Shown here piece by piece: positions 7,579 to 16,780 of a DNA stretch of 58,271 nucleotides. The notes below the pieces were generated by a model, which saw only the letters and a list, made by a program, of their open reading frames with translations, searched no databases and was not told the DNA's origin. The stretch spans positions 1 to 58,271 of the forward strand of contig JAFGRK010000011.1 of assembly GCA_016935175.1 (NCBI GenBank). Reading direction: 5' to 3'. The translations under genes were made by a program, and so were the position numbers. The first letter of the stretch is position 1; the number at the start of each line of letters is the position of its first letter. This DNA comes from Candidatus Woesearchaeota archaeon (lineage in GTDB: Archaea > Nanobdellota > Nanobdellia > Woesearchaeales > SM23-78).

Positions 7579-10500
7579 AATATGACAGCGTCTGGGTAGA
7601 GGTTAAATATGACAACATTTCTAATGCCGCAGTTTCGCTTATAGAGCCAAGCACAGACCCTAACATAACAACAGACAGCTACTTTAACCTCACATGCAGG
7701 ATTAATTGCACTGATGAGGACACCAACTGCAGCATAACCCTTTATCCTAGGTATTGTTATGGCAGCCTTAGCTGCACCCCTAACACAACCATACCTGTCA
7801 GCGGATCATACCTTAAATCTAATGTATCATCATACCAGCTAACTCTTCCTAATGGCACATCTGAAAATAAAACTTTTTACATAACAGGAACTGCCAATAA
7901 TTATACTGTAGGCTGCATGATGGAGTCAGCCAACCCCCTTAGCCAGAACACCAGCAGCCAAGGAGTCACAATAAGGCAAGGAATGTCAACGCCAAGGGTA
8001 ACTAGTCCTACTGTTAATGCCACCTACCCTTTGAATAATACCCGCATAAACATCAGCGTAGATGTTGTTAATCCGGGCTATACTATAGACAAGGTTATTG
8101 CGAGAGTCTATTACCCAAACGGGACAAGCCAATCCAATTATACCCTGAGCAGCACTTCAGGGGATGTTTACTGGAATGCTAGCTACACAGCAAATGCTTA
8201 TCCAAGCGGAACATACAATATAACCATATATGCCAACAACACTGCTGGTTATGAAAATGGGACTGAGAAAACCTGGTTTGCGCCAATACCCAACATTAGC
8301 CAGCAGGCCAGCATAAGCATTGATGGGATATTTGATGACTGGAGCAGCCTCTTGATTGCCAGCGACTTGATTGGGGATACATCAGGGGGCGGAAACAGTT
8401 TTGATATCAAGCAAGCAAGCTTTGCCCACAGCAGCACTTATTTTTTCGCGAACATAGTCGTAAATGGAACTGTCAACTTATCTGATTCAAGCAAGTATTA
8501 TGCAGTTTACCTTGGCTTTGGAAGCAACGCCCTTAACCAGACTTCTGCCAGCGGAATAACTCTTCCTTTTCCCTATAGCTACAGGGCCCAATTGAATGGG
8601 ACCAACTGCAGCATCTTTAACCACAGCAACAATTATCAGGGCCCTTGCGAATTTAGCAACAACTCAAATTCCATAGAGCTAGGCATCAACCTAAGCTTGA
8701 TAGAGAACGTATCGATTTTTGAAAGCCTGGTTAACATATCCTTTGAAACAGGCACTGCAGGGTCTAGCTATGACTTTGCTCCTGACCTTAAAAGCTTCTT
8801 GCTTTATGGAGAAAGGTTTGAATGCAGAGTAAGCAATTCTGACTTCTATGTTTATGGCAACGGCCATGACTGTGATAAAATAATAAATTCAACTGATAAT
8901 TCAAGCTTTGTTTATTCAGTCATTGACCAGGCTTCTGGCAATGGCCAAACCTATCAGAACAGGATTTATGTTGCAAGCACATCCAATATTTCTGCAGGTG
9001 AAGACTTGTTTGTTATCCAGATGACAGGAACTGGGAATGGCTCATGGGAAATATGCGACGTTGTCAATGTGTCTGCTGATGACTATGTCAACTGCTCTAA
9101 TAACCTCACCTACACCTACCAAGCAACAGGGGCTCAGGTTGTAGTTATGCCTCAATGGCTTGACCTCACAATAAAGGACGGAGGAGTGCTGACTGCTCCT
9201 GCCTGGAACGGCACTGCCGGAGGAGTTATTGCTTTCAGGGCAAGAGGGCTTATCAACATCACCAGCACAGGAAAAATCAATGCCACAGGCATAGGCTTCA
9301 GTGCAGGAACAGGCCCTGGGGCTGGAGGAGGCTCTGGAGGAGGAGGAGGAGCAGCAGGTAATACTCCTACTGGTGGATGCGGAGGAGGAGGAGGAGGCGG
9401 AGGAGGAGGCCAAGGAGGCTCTTATGCTTCTGTTGCTTCAACCACTGATGGAGGAGGAGGCGGAGGAGGAGGAGCAAGTGCAGGAATGGTGTCTGGTGGT
9501 GATTATGCTGATGGGGGTGAAGGAGGTAATGGCACTGATGCTTCTAACGGAGGAGATGGTTCTGCAGTTGGTTTTATGCAGTCAGCAGGAGGAGCAGGAG
9601 GAGGAGGTGCTAAGGATGGTATTGGGGGAGCAGGAGGAATTCATGGCGGCTCAGGTGGAGATGGATCACCAGGCGGTAACAGCACTGGGGGGACAATGGG
9701 AGGAGCAGGAGGCTATGGAACTAATAATACTGGCGCTGGAGCAGGAGGAAACGGAGGCAGCCTGGGCTCATCACATGGCTTAGCTGATTTATCACTTATT
9801 TTCTTAGGAAGCGGAGGAGGAGATGGAGGCCAGGGAGGGACTGGGGGCTCTAGTACTGTAGGAACAGGAGGAACTGCAGGTAGCAAAGGAAGTGGTGGAA
9901 AAGGAGGGGGAATAATTTATTTTTCTGGAATCACTATCAATAATTCTGGTGTTGTTGTTGCAGACGGTCAAGATGGAGATGAAGGAGAGGAAGGAAGTTA
10001 TGGTCTATCTGCAGGAGGAGGCGGAGGGGGAGGGGGAGGAGGAGGAGGAGGAAGCGGAGGAAGCATATACATAGTGGGGAATTATATAAGCTTAGGATAC
10101 AACATTACTAATTCTAGCGGAGGAAGAGGAGGCACATTTGGAAAAGGAGGCAATGGAGGACTAAGCAATGGAAATTATGGTCGAGGAGGAAATTTCTCAG
10201 GAGAAGGAGGTATTGGTGCATATACCGATGTTATGTCTGTTAATGGAGGTGGAGGTGGGGCAGGAGGCAATGGAAGCGCAGGAGGAACAGGGAGGATACA
10301 TGTAGACTTCTATTATGAATTCAGCGGCCAGACTTATCCTGAGGCAGACATATCTTATGTAGGGAATCCTTGCGAGTGCCCTGGCTTGAATATTGATTGG
10401 GATATGAACATGACTTTGAATTGCACTGTCAACAACGACTGCGACATAGGGACAGGGCATCTTAATTTCACAGACACAGGGTACTTCATATGCAATGCAA

Positions 10501-10583
10501 CAATTAATCTCACTGAGATGCAGAAGCCTTATCCTGACCAGATAGTCTATGTGGGCAGAAATTGCATCTTAAACTTCAGATAA
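7539..10583 (+). CDS. glycine-rich, sequon-rich surface protein, 3' part of the frame-disrupted gene
   Basis: This frame is open from 7539 to TAA 10581-10583 (1,014 codons); the first ATG is at 7917, but residues before it (DYIEYDSVWVEVKYDN) complete the domain broken off upstream, so 7917 is probably not a true start. Order: Cys-containing beta domains, an Ig-like block (YPLNNTRINISVDVVNPG), a dockerin/DOMON-like block (ASISIDGIFDDWSS), a beta-helix-like block, then about 330 residues of GGGG-rich low complexity (about 9300-10300), and a Cys-rich end. More than 40 N-x-S/T sequons are visible. It resembles glycine-rich adhesin-like surface proteins. The low-complexity tract raises strong shadow frames on both strands, which I ignore. 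Confidence 0.75.
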   Translation, partial: DDSGHAADNADYIEYDSVWVEVKYDNISNAAVSLIEPSTDPNITTDSYFNLTCRINCTDEDTNCSITLYPRYCYGSLSCTPNTTIPVSGSYLKSNVSSYQLTLPNGTSENKTFYITGTANNYTVGCMMESANPLSQNTSSQGVTIRQGMSTPRVTSPTVNATYPLNNTRINISVDVVNPGYTIDKVIARVYYPNGTSQSNYTLSSTSGDVYWNASYTANAYPSGTYNITIYANNTAGYENGTEKTWFAPIPNISQQASISIDGIFDDWSSLLIASDLIGDTSGGGNSFDIKQASFAHSSTYFFANIVVNGTVNLSDSSKYYAVYLGFGSNALNQTSASGITLPFPYSYRAQLNGTNCSIFNHSNNYQGPCEFSNNSNSIELGINLSLIENVSIFESLVNISFETGTAGSSYDFAPDLKSFLLYGERFECRVSNSDFYVYGNGHDCDKIINSTDNSSFVYSVIDQASGNGQTYQNRIYVASTSNISAGEDLFVIQMTGTGNGSWEICDVVNVSADDYVNCSNNLTYTYQATGAQVVVMPQWLDLTIKDGGVLTAPAWNGTAGGVIAFRARGLINITSTGKINATGIGFSAGTGPGAGGGSGGGGGAAGNTPTGGCGGGGGGGGGGQGGSYASVASTTDGGGGGGGGASAGMVSGGDYADGGEGGNGTDASNGGDGSAVGFMQSAGGAGGGGAKDGIGGAGGIHGGSGGDGSPGGNSTGGTMGGAGGYGTNNTGAGAGGNGGSLGSSHGLADLSLIFLGSGGGDGGQGGTGGSSTVGTGGTAGSKGSGGKGGGIIYFSGITINNSGVVVADGQDGDEGEEGSYGLSAGGGGGGGGGGGGGSGGSIYIVGNYISLGYNITNSSGGRGGTFGKGGNGGLSNGNYGRGGNFSGEGGIGAYTDVMSVNGGGGGAGGNGSAGGTGRIHVDFYYEFSGQTYPEADISYVGNPCECPGLNIDWDMNMTLNCTVNNDCDIGTGHLNFTDTGYFICNATINLTEMQKPYPDQIVYVGRNCILNFR

Positions 10584-10596
10584 CTGAAAGAGTTGT

Positions 10597-11169
10597 TTAT
10601 TTTGTTGGCCTGCCAACAATTAAATATCTTTCATTACCTGGATGAATCCCTGTTATAGTGAAATATTTCTCAAATTGAGGAATTGTTTTTTCTATTGGCT
10701 GCCCCCAGGCAGAGTTAGATGATATTAGCAAGCCAGAAGGGGACAGGGTCCTTTGCGTTTCCTTTAGTATTGCATCTTGGCAATCACTAACATAACCAAG
10801 CCATTTTTCCTTTGGCAAAACTTTGAAACGCACATATTCCTTAACAGGGACGCAACAGCCGTATAGCCCCAGCATCAACGCCAAATCAATGGATGAATCT
10901 GGGAAAGGCTGTTTTCTCACATCAGCCTTGACAAAGATAGAATTTGATGGCAAGCTAAGCTTGGAAAAGAAATCATGGGCTTCATTGCTTAGGTCCATCT
11001 CTATCAAGAAATCCACAAGTTCAGACTTGTTGCCAGATGGGTTCCTGGCTCCACAGCCCAAATCAAGCACTAATCCTTTCCCGTGCCTTCTCAATAAGTC
11101 TTCAAATATGACCACATGTGACTCTTCAACCAATCCGTATAAATCGCTAATTACTCTATTGTTAATCAT
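10597..11169 (-). CDS. class I SAM-dependent methyltransferase
   Basis: 190 residues on the minus strand, convergent with the glycine-rich gene (13 bases between stops). Motif I is VLDLGCGARNPSG, followed by LIEMDLS and later VKADVRKQPFPDSSIDLALMLGLYG, the acidic loop and motif II region of Rossmann methyltransferases. It is short for the family and has no extra domain. A TATA-like attataaaa lies about 25 bases upstream (11190s), consistent with a leaderless transcript starting near the ATG. The substrate cannot be inferred; no operon partner lies directly upstream. Confidence 0.8.
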   Translation of the reverse strand: MINNRVISDLYGLVEESHVVIFEDLLRRHGKGLVLDLGCGARNPSGNKSELVDFLIEMDLSNEAHDFFSKLSLPSNSIFVKADVRKQPFPDSSIDLALMLGLYGCCVPVKEYVRFKVLPKEKWLGYVSDCQDAILKETQRTLSPSGLLISSNSAWGQPIEKTIPQFEKYFTITGIHPGNERYLIVGRPTK

Positions 11170-11280
11170 GCCATCAGCAAGAACAACGAGCTAATTATAA
11201 AATTTTCTAAAGTTCAGTGCGGGATATCAAAAAAATCTAGACTTATAATAGCCTATTGGTCTTATAACAGTCTATTTTTT

Positions 11281-11742
11281 CTACTTTGATTTTATGCTCC
11301 TCACTTTCTGCTCTTCCTTGGTCTTGAACAAAAGCCAGTTGTTTGGCCCTGCCTTCTCAAACCTTAGCAGGGTGTATCTTCCTTTGAGCTTTTTGCCGTG
11401 CAAAATAAAGACGAATTTCTTGTCTTCTTTTCCTTCCTGCTTTCTTGCCTCGAGCTCATATGTGCCTTTGTCCCATATCTCTACCTTGCCTGCGCCGTAG
11501 CTGCCTTCCTCTATCTCCCCTTCAAAATTTGCATAAGAAAGGTCGTGGTCATCCACCATTATAGCTAAGCGTTTCACATCTGGCTCAGTGCTCGGCTCCT
11601 TGGGCACCACCCAGCTTTTCAGGACTCGGTCCATCTCTAGGCGAAAATCATAGTGCAGGTTTCTAGCTGAGTGCTTCTGCACAACAAAAATAAGAGGCTT
11701 AACTTTATTTTCTTTATAACCGACCTTATTTTTCGCGCTCAT
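11281..11742 (-). CDS. stand-alone LigD-type 3'-phosphoesterase domain protein
   Basis: 153 residues. It matches the phosphoesterase domain of bacterial LigD almost end to end: VVQKHSARNLHYDFRLEMD, LKSWVVPKEPS, MVDDHDLSYANFEGEI and GSYGAGKVEIWDKG all have close equivalents, including the His, Asp and Arg residues that bind metal and phosphate. The known activity trims 3'-phosphate and 3'-ribonucleotide ends to 3'-OH during end joining. No ligase or polymerase domain is attached; free-standing versions are known in archaea. The 5' end overlaps the upstream AAA+ gene by 17 bases, so the two are probably one transcript with coupled translation. No Ku or ligase lies in this window. Confidence 0.88.
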   Translation of the reverse strand: MSAKNKVGYKENKVKPLIFVVQKHSARNLHYDFRLEMDRVLKSWVVPKEPSTEPDVKRLAIMVDDHDLSYANFEGEIEEGSYGAGKVEIWDKGTYELEARKQEGKEDKKFVFILHGKKLKGRYTLLRFEKAGPNNWLLFKTKEEQKVRSIKSK

Positions 11743-12991
11743 CTTTACTCAGGTATAGTGAGAAATTGAATATCTTAAGCACTTTTATCACATCTTCCTT
11801 TTCAACCTTGTCCTTGAGCCTCATCCTGGCTGCTGCCCTTGCCATGTTCATGATGCCTATCACCATCCTGGGGCTGATCTCCACCAGGAACTGGCCCTCG
11901 TCCTTCTTGACATCAGAAACAAATCCTTGTATCAGTGGGCTTAGGCTCTTGTCAAACTCAACATTCCTTTTCAATGCATATGCAACGTATTCCTTTATGA
12001 AATGCTTGTCCTTCTCTGTAACTGCCTTCCTCTCGCCTTTGATTATGTTGTCTGTTATCTTTAGGAATTCCTCTGTGCTTGGCTTCCTTATGAGGAAGAC
12101 CAAGTGGAACCTGCTTAGCAGGGCAGAATCAAAAGGGACTTGCCTTTTTAGCACTTCTATTGTCCTGCCTACAAACCTCTCCCCTTCAGGGTTGGCTGTT
12201 GCAAAGACATTCACATTAGCCTCTAGCTTAAGATGGGTGTCTGCCTTGTCATAAGTGATGAAACCTTTTTCCATGGCATTGAGCAATCCTGCCCTGTCAG
12301 TGCTCTTCAATAGGTTGAGCTCATCAATGCAGGCAATGCCGTTGTTAGCCAAGGGAAGGATGCCTTTCACTACTTCCTTGCCTATAACCACTACAGTCAA
12401 TCCTGCCTTGCTTGCGCCGCTTCCAAGGCCAAAGCTGCTTATGGGCGCAAGATCTACTATGCTGTGAAGGATGTCTGTCTTACCAGTCGCAGGGTCGCCT
12501 AGGAGCAGGACATGGGATTTTTCCTTTGCAAAGAGCTGGATCAGCCCTGCCAGCTTGACCTCTTCCAGGCCTATTATATTAGGAGCAATCATCGGCAGTA
12601 TCTTTTCTTCTGCATGCGCTGAGAACTCAGCAAAGACTTTTTCCTTGCCAAGCAGCTCAATCCTGGTATTAAGCTCCTCAACCTTGTTCTTATAGAAGCT
12701 GTCTATAACATTGCAAGCCACTATCAAGTATTTTGAGCCTGGCAGCAAGCCATGGCTGGTGCCGAAGTCAGCCTCCGCAAACCTTGCCTTGTGGCTCTTG
12801 AGCATTGCCTCTAGCTCCTTGACTTGCTCTGGCTGCAATGCTTCCTTTACCATCTCAACCCTTGCCTTGTCCTCCTTGCTCAGAGGCAAGAGAGAAGTCC
12901 AGAAGCTTCCTACCTTTCTCTTAGGGGATGCCGAAAGTTGAGGCTCTTCTTCTTTCTTCTTTTGAGCTGTTTTCCTCTTAGCTGTTGCCAT
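11726..12991 (-). CDS. AAA+ ATPase of the MCM/MoxR-like helix-2-insert group
   Basis: 421 residues. After a Lys-rich start and a helical N-terminal domain (1-130) comes Walker A GDPATGKT (165-172), Walker B ACIDELNLL, sensor-1 ATANPEG and an arginine-finger region SALLSRFHLVF that resembles MCM helicases more than ordinary MoxR. The C-terminal lid has SPRMVIGIMNMARAAARMR. It lacks the MCM N-terminal OB/zinc domain, so it is not the replicative helicase itself. A minus-strand TATA box (aatataaa at 13013-13020) is 21 bases from the ATG, fitting leaderless transcription. Pairing with a LigD-type phosphoesterase points to DNA processing; this is inference from linkage. Confidence 0.8.
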   Translation of the reverse strand: MATAKRKTAQKKKEEEPQLSASPKRKVGSFWTSLLPLSKEDKARVEMVKEALQPEQVKELEAMLKSHKARFAEADFGTSHGLLPGSKYLIVACNVIDSFYKNKVEELNTRIELLGKEKVFAEFSAHAEEKILPMIAPNIIGLEEVKLAGLIQLFAKEKSHVLLLGDPATGKTDILHSIVDLAPISSFGLGSGASKAGLTVVVIGKEVVKGILPLANNGIACIDELNLLKSTDRAGLLNAMEKGFITYDKADTHLKLEANVNVFATANPEGERFVGRTIEVLKRQVPFDSALLSRFHLVFLIRKPSTEEFLKITDNIIKGERKAVTEKDKHFIKEYVAYALKRNVEFDKSLSPLIQGFVSDVKKDEGQFLVEISPRMVIGIMNMARAAARMRLKDKVEKEDVIKVLKIFNFSLYLSKDEREK

Positions 12992-13170
12992 GGTTAAATG
13001 ATAATGTGGATTAATATAAATAATTAACTATAAATTTAATATCGCCAAATCATCTGAAATATTCATCTGAAGTATTATCATGTTACCTTCTGCTTCAAAA
13101 AATATTTAAACTCCGCTGGCAAAGTTATTGTATTAGCATAACATCGGTATAAAAAGGGGTGTTTATCTTG

Positions 13171-13659
13171 GTGCTCAAAAAATCTGATAAAGACTTGGCT
13201 TCAGAGCTTAGCGACCTTAAGAAAAGGGCTGATAAGCTGGAAAAGGAGCTTGAGAGGCTTGAGAAGCTGGAAAAAGGGCTTGCACAGCAAGAGATTGTCC
13301 TGGCAAAGAAGATCACTGACATGAACAAGATAGAGGAAAGCATGAGCGATGTTGTTTCTAGAAAGGAATTTGATGAACTGAAAAAAGAGCTTAAAAAGCT
13401 TGAAAGCCATGAGGTGCTGTTAGCTGAGAACTCTAAGTTCATAAGGGAGATTGCTAATGAGGTTGGGATGATTAAAGAAACCGATATCTCCGGCAAGGGA
13501 CAGCCTATTAGCAGCAGCCATAAGCCAAGGCACAGTGAAATAGCTGATGTAAAGAAAGAGCTGCACCACAGGCTAAGCGACATCGAGCACCAGAACAAGC
13601 TCATAATGAGCTACCTTAAGCGTGTTGATGAAGTTCTCCAGATGAAGCTAGGGATTTGA
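13171..13659 (+). CDS. coiled-coil protein of unknown function
   Basis: About 162 residues from GTG 13171, chosen because ggggtg at 13156-13161 is well spaced before it; a GTG at 13159 in the same frame would add four residues. The first 100 residues are a nearly unbroken heptad pattern rich in Lys, Glu and Leu (LKKRADKLEKELERLEKLEK), followed by a short linker with Gly, Ser and His and a second helix (LIMSYLKRVDEVLQM). No membrane segment or enzyme motif is seen. It lies just before valS, with a separate valS promoter between, so the association may be only positional. Probably a cytoplasmic oligomeric scaffold protein. Confidence 0.65.
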   Translation: MLKKSDKDLASELSDLKKRADKLEKELERLEKLEKGLAQQEIVLAKKITDMNKIEESMSDVVSRKEFDELKKELKKLESHEVLLAENSKFIREIANEVGMIKETDISGKGQPISSSHKPRHSEIADVKKELHHRLSDIEHQNKLIMSYLKRVDEVLQMKLGI

Positions 13660-13705
13660 GCAGGCCAAAACACAGGATTAATTCATCCCTGACCTAAGCA
13701 TAAAC

Positions 13706-13713
13706 TTTATATA
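13706..13713 (+). promoter_or_regulatory. TATA box of valS
   Basis: The sequence tttatata lies 28 bases before the valS ATG with an A-rich flank on its left, the normal archaeal layout for a transcript with a leader of only a few bases. Confidence 0.6.
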
Positions 13714-13740
13714 AAGCTGTTTTTCTCTATTAACCTTGAA

Positions 13741-16218
13741 ATGCTTGAGCAGAATTATGACGCACAAAAAGTTGAGGCTAAGTGGCAGAAGTACTGGGAA
13801 GAGCAGGGAATATACAAGTTTGACCAGAATAGCAAAAATCCTATATATAGTGTAGATACTCCTCCGCCTACTGTGTCTGGCAAGATGCACATAGGGCACG
13901 CTTTCTCATTTTCGCAGCAGGACTTTATTGTTAGGTATAAGCGCATGTGCGGATTCAATATCTTCTGCCCTTTTGGCACTGATGACAACGGCTTGGCAAC
14001 TGAGAGGCTTGTTGAGAAGCTGAAAAAAGTGAGGGCTAGGGATATGGATAGGAAAGAATTTGCCAAGCTCTGCCTTGACACCCTGCAAAACGAGCTTAGG
14101 CCCAGCTACATTGCTGACTGGAAAAGGATTGGCATGAGCTGTGACTGGAATATATATTATACCACTATTGATGAGCACTGCCAGCGCATATCTCAGAGGG
14201 AGTTCATCAACTTATATAAGATGGGAAGGGCTTACAGGAAGGATGCCCCTAGCATGTGGTGCCCTGAGTGCAACACAGGCATATCCCAGGTTGAGTGCGT
14301 TGACAAGGAGATAGCTTCCTCCTTCAATGACATTGTGTTTAAAGTAAAAGCTGGAAAAAGTGAAAGCAGCAAAGACGGGAGCAAGAGCAAAGAGCAGGAA
14401 AAAGAACTAATTATTGCAACAACCAGGCCTGAGCTATTGCCTGCTTGCGTTGCTGTGTTCTACCATCCAAGCGATGCAAGGTACTGGGAGCTCAAAGGCA
14501 AGAAAGCCAAGGTCCCGCTATTTGACTTTGAAGTGCCTATTCTTGAGGATGAGCGAGCAGACCCTGAGAAGGGGACTGGCATTGTGATGTGCTGCACATT
14601 TGGTGACCAGACAGACATGGAATGGCAAAAGGCCCATAACCTACCTATAAAGCAAGCTATAAGCTCAAGCGGCAAATTGACTGAGATTGCAGGCAAATAT
14701 GCTGGAGAGGACATCAAGTCTGCAAGGAAAAGAATAATTGAAGATATGAAAGCCAAGGGCCTGCTCAAGTCCCAAATCCCTATCAAGCACGCTGTTAATG
14801 TGCATGAGCGCTGCGGAACAGAAGTAGAGTTCATCAAGGCAAAGCAATGGTTCATAAGATACCTTGACTTAAAGGATGACATGCTCAAATGGGGTAACCA
14901 GCTTAAGTGGCATCCTGCCTATATGAAGAACCGCTACGACAACTGGGTAAAAGGCTTGCAATGGGACTGGCTTATATCCAGGCAAAGATACTTCGGGGTG
15001 CCTTTCCCTGTATGGTACTGTGCCAATTGCGAAGAAGTGATCTTGGCAGATGAAAAAAACCTGCCTGTTGACCCTCTTAAGGAAAAGCCTCCTATTAATA
15101 AGTGCCCTAAGTGCGGAGGAACAAAATTTGTTGCTGAAAAAGATGTTCTTGACACCTGGGCAACATCTTCCTTGACGCCTAGGCTTGCAGTTGAGCTCAT
15201 GCCAAAGGAACTTTGGCCAAAACTATTCCCGATGTCACTTAGGCCTCAAGCCCACGACATAATTACTTTCTGGCTTTTTAACACTACTTTCAGGTCTAAC
15301 ATCCATTATGGCACTAATCCTTGGAGCGATTGCATGATATCTGGGTGGGCACTTGATCCTGTTGGCAAGAAGATGAGCAAGAGCAAGGGCAATGTGGTTG
15401 AGCCACAGGCAATGATTAAGCAGTACTGCGCAGATGCCTTGAGGTTCTGGGCAGCCAGCTCAAGCCTTGGGGAAGATGTGCCTTTCCAGGAAAAAGAGCT
15501 TGTGAGCGGCAAGAAGACTCTCACTAAGATGTGGAACGCAGCCAAGTTCTGCTACCAACACCTGGCTGATTATGAACATGATAAAAGCGATTTGGCTTTC
15601 AGCGAAATGGAGCTTATGGATAGATGGTTATTGATTGAGTTCAACAAGGCAGCTAAGAACGCTACAGAGTTCTTTAACGATTACAACTTCAGCGAGGCAA
15701 AGAAAGTAGCGGAGCAGGTATTCTGGAGGGTACTTTGCGACAATTACCTTGAGATTGCAAAAAGCAGGCTTTACGATACAGCTAACCAAGCGGCTAGAAG
15801 AAGCGCCCAGCATGCTCTTTATCATACATTCCTTGGCATACTCAAGCTTTTTGCGCCGATAATGCCTTACATGGCAGAGGAACTCTATCAAGCGTATTAT
15901 GCGAACAACGGAAGAAATGGGGTGAAAAGCATCCATCTCTCTAATTGGCCTGAATACGATAAGAAGATACAGGATGACGCTGCTGAGAAGCTAGGCTCAC
16001 TAGCCATTAATATAATCAGCCAGGCCAGGAAGCACAAAACAAGCAAGCAGATGTCCCTCAAGCAAGAGCTAGCCAGGGTAGTGGTTGAGCTGCCTTTTGA
16101 TATCAGCCAGTTCAAGGAAGCAGAGCTCAAGGCCTGGAAAGCTGACTTGATGAGCACTATTGTGGCAAAAGAGCTTGAGCTAAAGAAGGGAAATGAGCTT
16201 AAGGTCAGTGTGCTCTGA
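13741..16218 (+). CDS. valS: valyl-tRNA synthetase
   Basis: 825 residues, the usual length of archaeal ValRS, and complete. The class I signature HIGH is at residues 50-53 within PPPTVSGKMHIGHAF, and KMSKS is at 544-548. The editing domain (about 160-370) contains the ATTRPEL segment, and the WISRQ-type motif appears as DWLISRQRYFGVP, which distinguishes ValRS from IleRS. Paired CxxC motifs (CANCEE near 425, CPKC near 450) form the zinc site. The C-terminal anticodon-binding helical domain is present but the bacterial coiled-coil arm is lacking, as in archaea. It charges tRNA-Val and hydrolyses mischarged Thr-tRNA. Transcription probably starts just before the ATG. Confidence 0.97.
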   Translation: MLEQNYDAQKVEAKWQKYWEEQGIYKFDQNSKNPIYSVDTPPPTVSGKMHIGHAFSFSQQDFIVRYKRMCGFNIFCPFGTDDNGLATERLVEKLKKVRARDMDRKEFAKLCLDTLQNELRPSYIADWKRIGMSCDWNIYYTTIDEHCQRISQREFINLYKMGRAYRKDAPSMWCPECNTGISQVECVDKEIASSFNDIVFKVKAGKSESSKDGSKSKEQEKELIIATTRPELLPACVAVFYHPSDARYWELKGKKAKVPLFDFEVPILEDERADPEKGTGIVMCCTFGDQTDMEWQKAHNLPIKQAISSSGKLTEIAGKYAGEDIKSARKRIIEDMKAKGLLKSQIPIKHAVNVHERCGTEVEFIKAKQWFIRYLDLKDDMLKWGNQLKWHPAYMKNRYDNWVKGLQWDWLISRQRYFGVPFPVWYCANCEEVILADEKNLPVDPLKEKPPINKCPKCGGTKFVAEKDVLDTWATSSLTPRLAVELMPKELWPKLFPMSLRPQAHDIITFWLFNTTFRSNIHYGTNPWSDCMISGWALDPVGKKMSKSKGNVVEPQAMIKQYCADALRFWAASSSLGEDVPFQEKELVSGKKTLTKMWNAAKFCYQHLADYEHDKSDLAFSEMELMDRWLLIEFNKAAKNATEFFNDYNFSEAKKVAEQVFWRVLCDNYLEIAKSRLYDTANQAARRSAQHALYHTFLGILKLFAPIMPYMAEELYQAYYANNGRNGVKSIHLSNWPEYDKKIQDDAAEKLGSLAINIISQARKHKTSKQMSLKQELARVVVELPFDISQFKEAELKAWKADLMSTIVAKELELKKGNELKVSVL

Positions 16219-16385
16219 TATTAGTGCCTTTTTTACTTACCAAATTGGGACTATTCTTTGACAATTCACCAATGATAAGGAGTTACTAGCGAAAGATTTA
16301 TATATGAAATAAAATAGATTATTCCGTAAATCATAGCAAATTATTTTTATTAGGGTTAAGCAAAAAATTTGACGGGTGAAGGTGA

Positions 16386-16697
16386 ATGGAAGAAACTATT
16401 CCAAATACGCAAGATAGTTCTAATATGCAAGAAGCGCCACAAGCAGCTGCTCCGAGCACAGGTGATGTCTCAAACAAGACAATAGTAGTCCTTGTCGTCT
16501 TGACAGTGATCATATCCATACTGGGGACTTTGGTTGTTTTCGGAGAGATTGAGGGAGTGATGAACCAGCCTCAGCCAGCAGCAGCCAAGAGCCTTGGAGC
16601 TACCAGGCCAGGAGCTCAGGTGACATTGACAATAAAAGAGAATCCTAAGCCAGTGCAAGGCACAGGGTTGGTAACTTTAGAGATACTGCCATCATAA
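16386..16697 (+). CDS. small membrane-anchored protein with a shared N-terminal helix
   Basis: 103 residues with gaaggtga just before the ATG. A polar N-terminus of about 30 residues precedes one hydrophobic helix (TIVVLVVLTVIISILGTLVVF), then a Pro/Ala/Gln-rich stretch and a short beta-rich tail (VTLTIKENPKP). The helix resembles those starting the two following proteins (pattern NK-x(3-5)-L...VIS-LGGT), so all three probably belong to one group of exported or anchored surface proteins. A TATA-like atttatata is near 16295. No known domain is recognised. Confidence 0.65.
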   Translation: MEETIPNTQDSSNMQEAPQAAAPSTGDVSNKTIVVLVVLTVIISILGTLVVFGEIEGVMNQPQPAAAKSLGATRPGAQVTLTIKENPKPVQGTGLVTLEILPS

Positions 16698-16780
16698 TCA
16701 TTAAATAATAAAGAGATGATTAGAAAAATAAAAAAATCAGAGGGTAAGTTTAGGTTTAATGCCGTAGGAGGTAAGGAAAA

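Noticed and set aside
9301-9783. Glu/Leu/Ala-rich frame inside the glycine tract
   Set aside because: It is the shifted reading of gga repeats; codon pattern and composition show it is a shadow of the glycine-rich protein.
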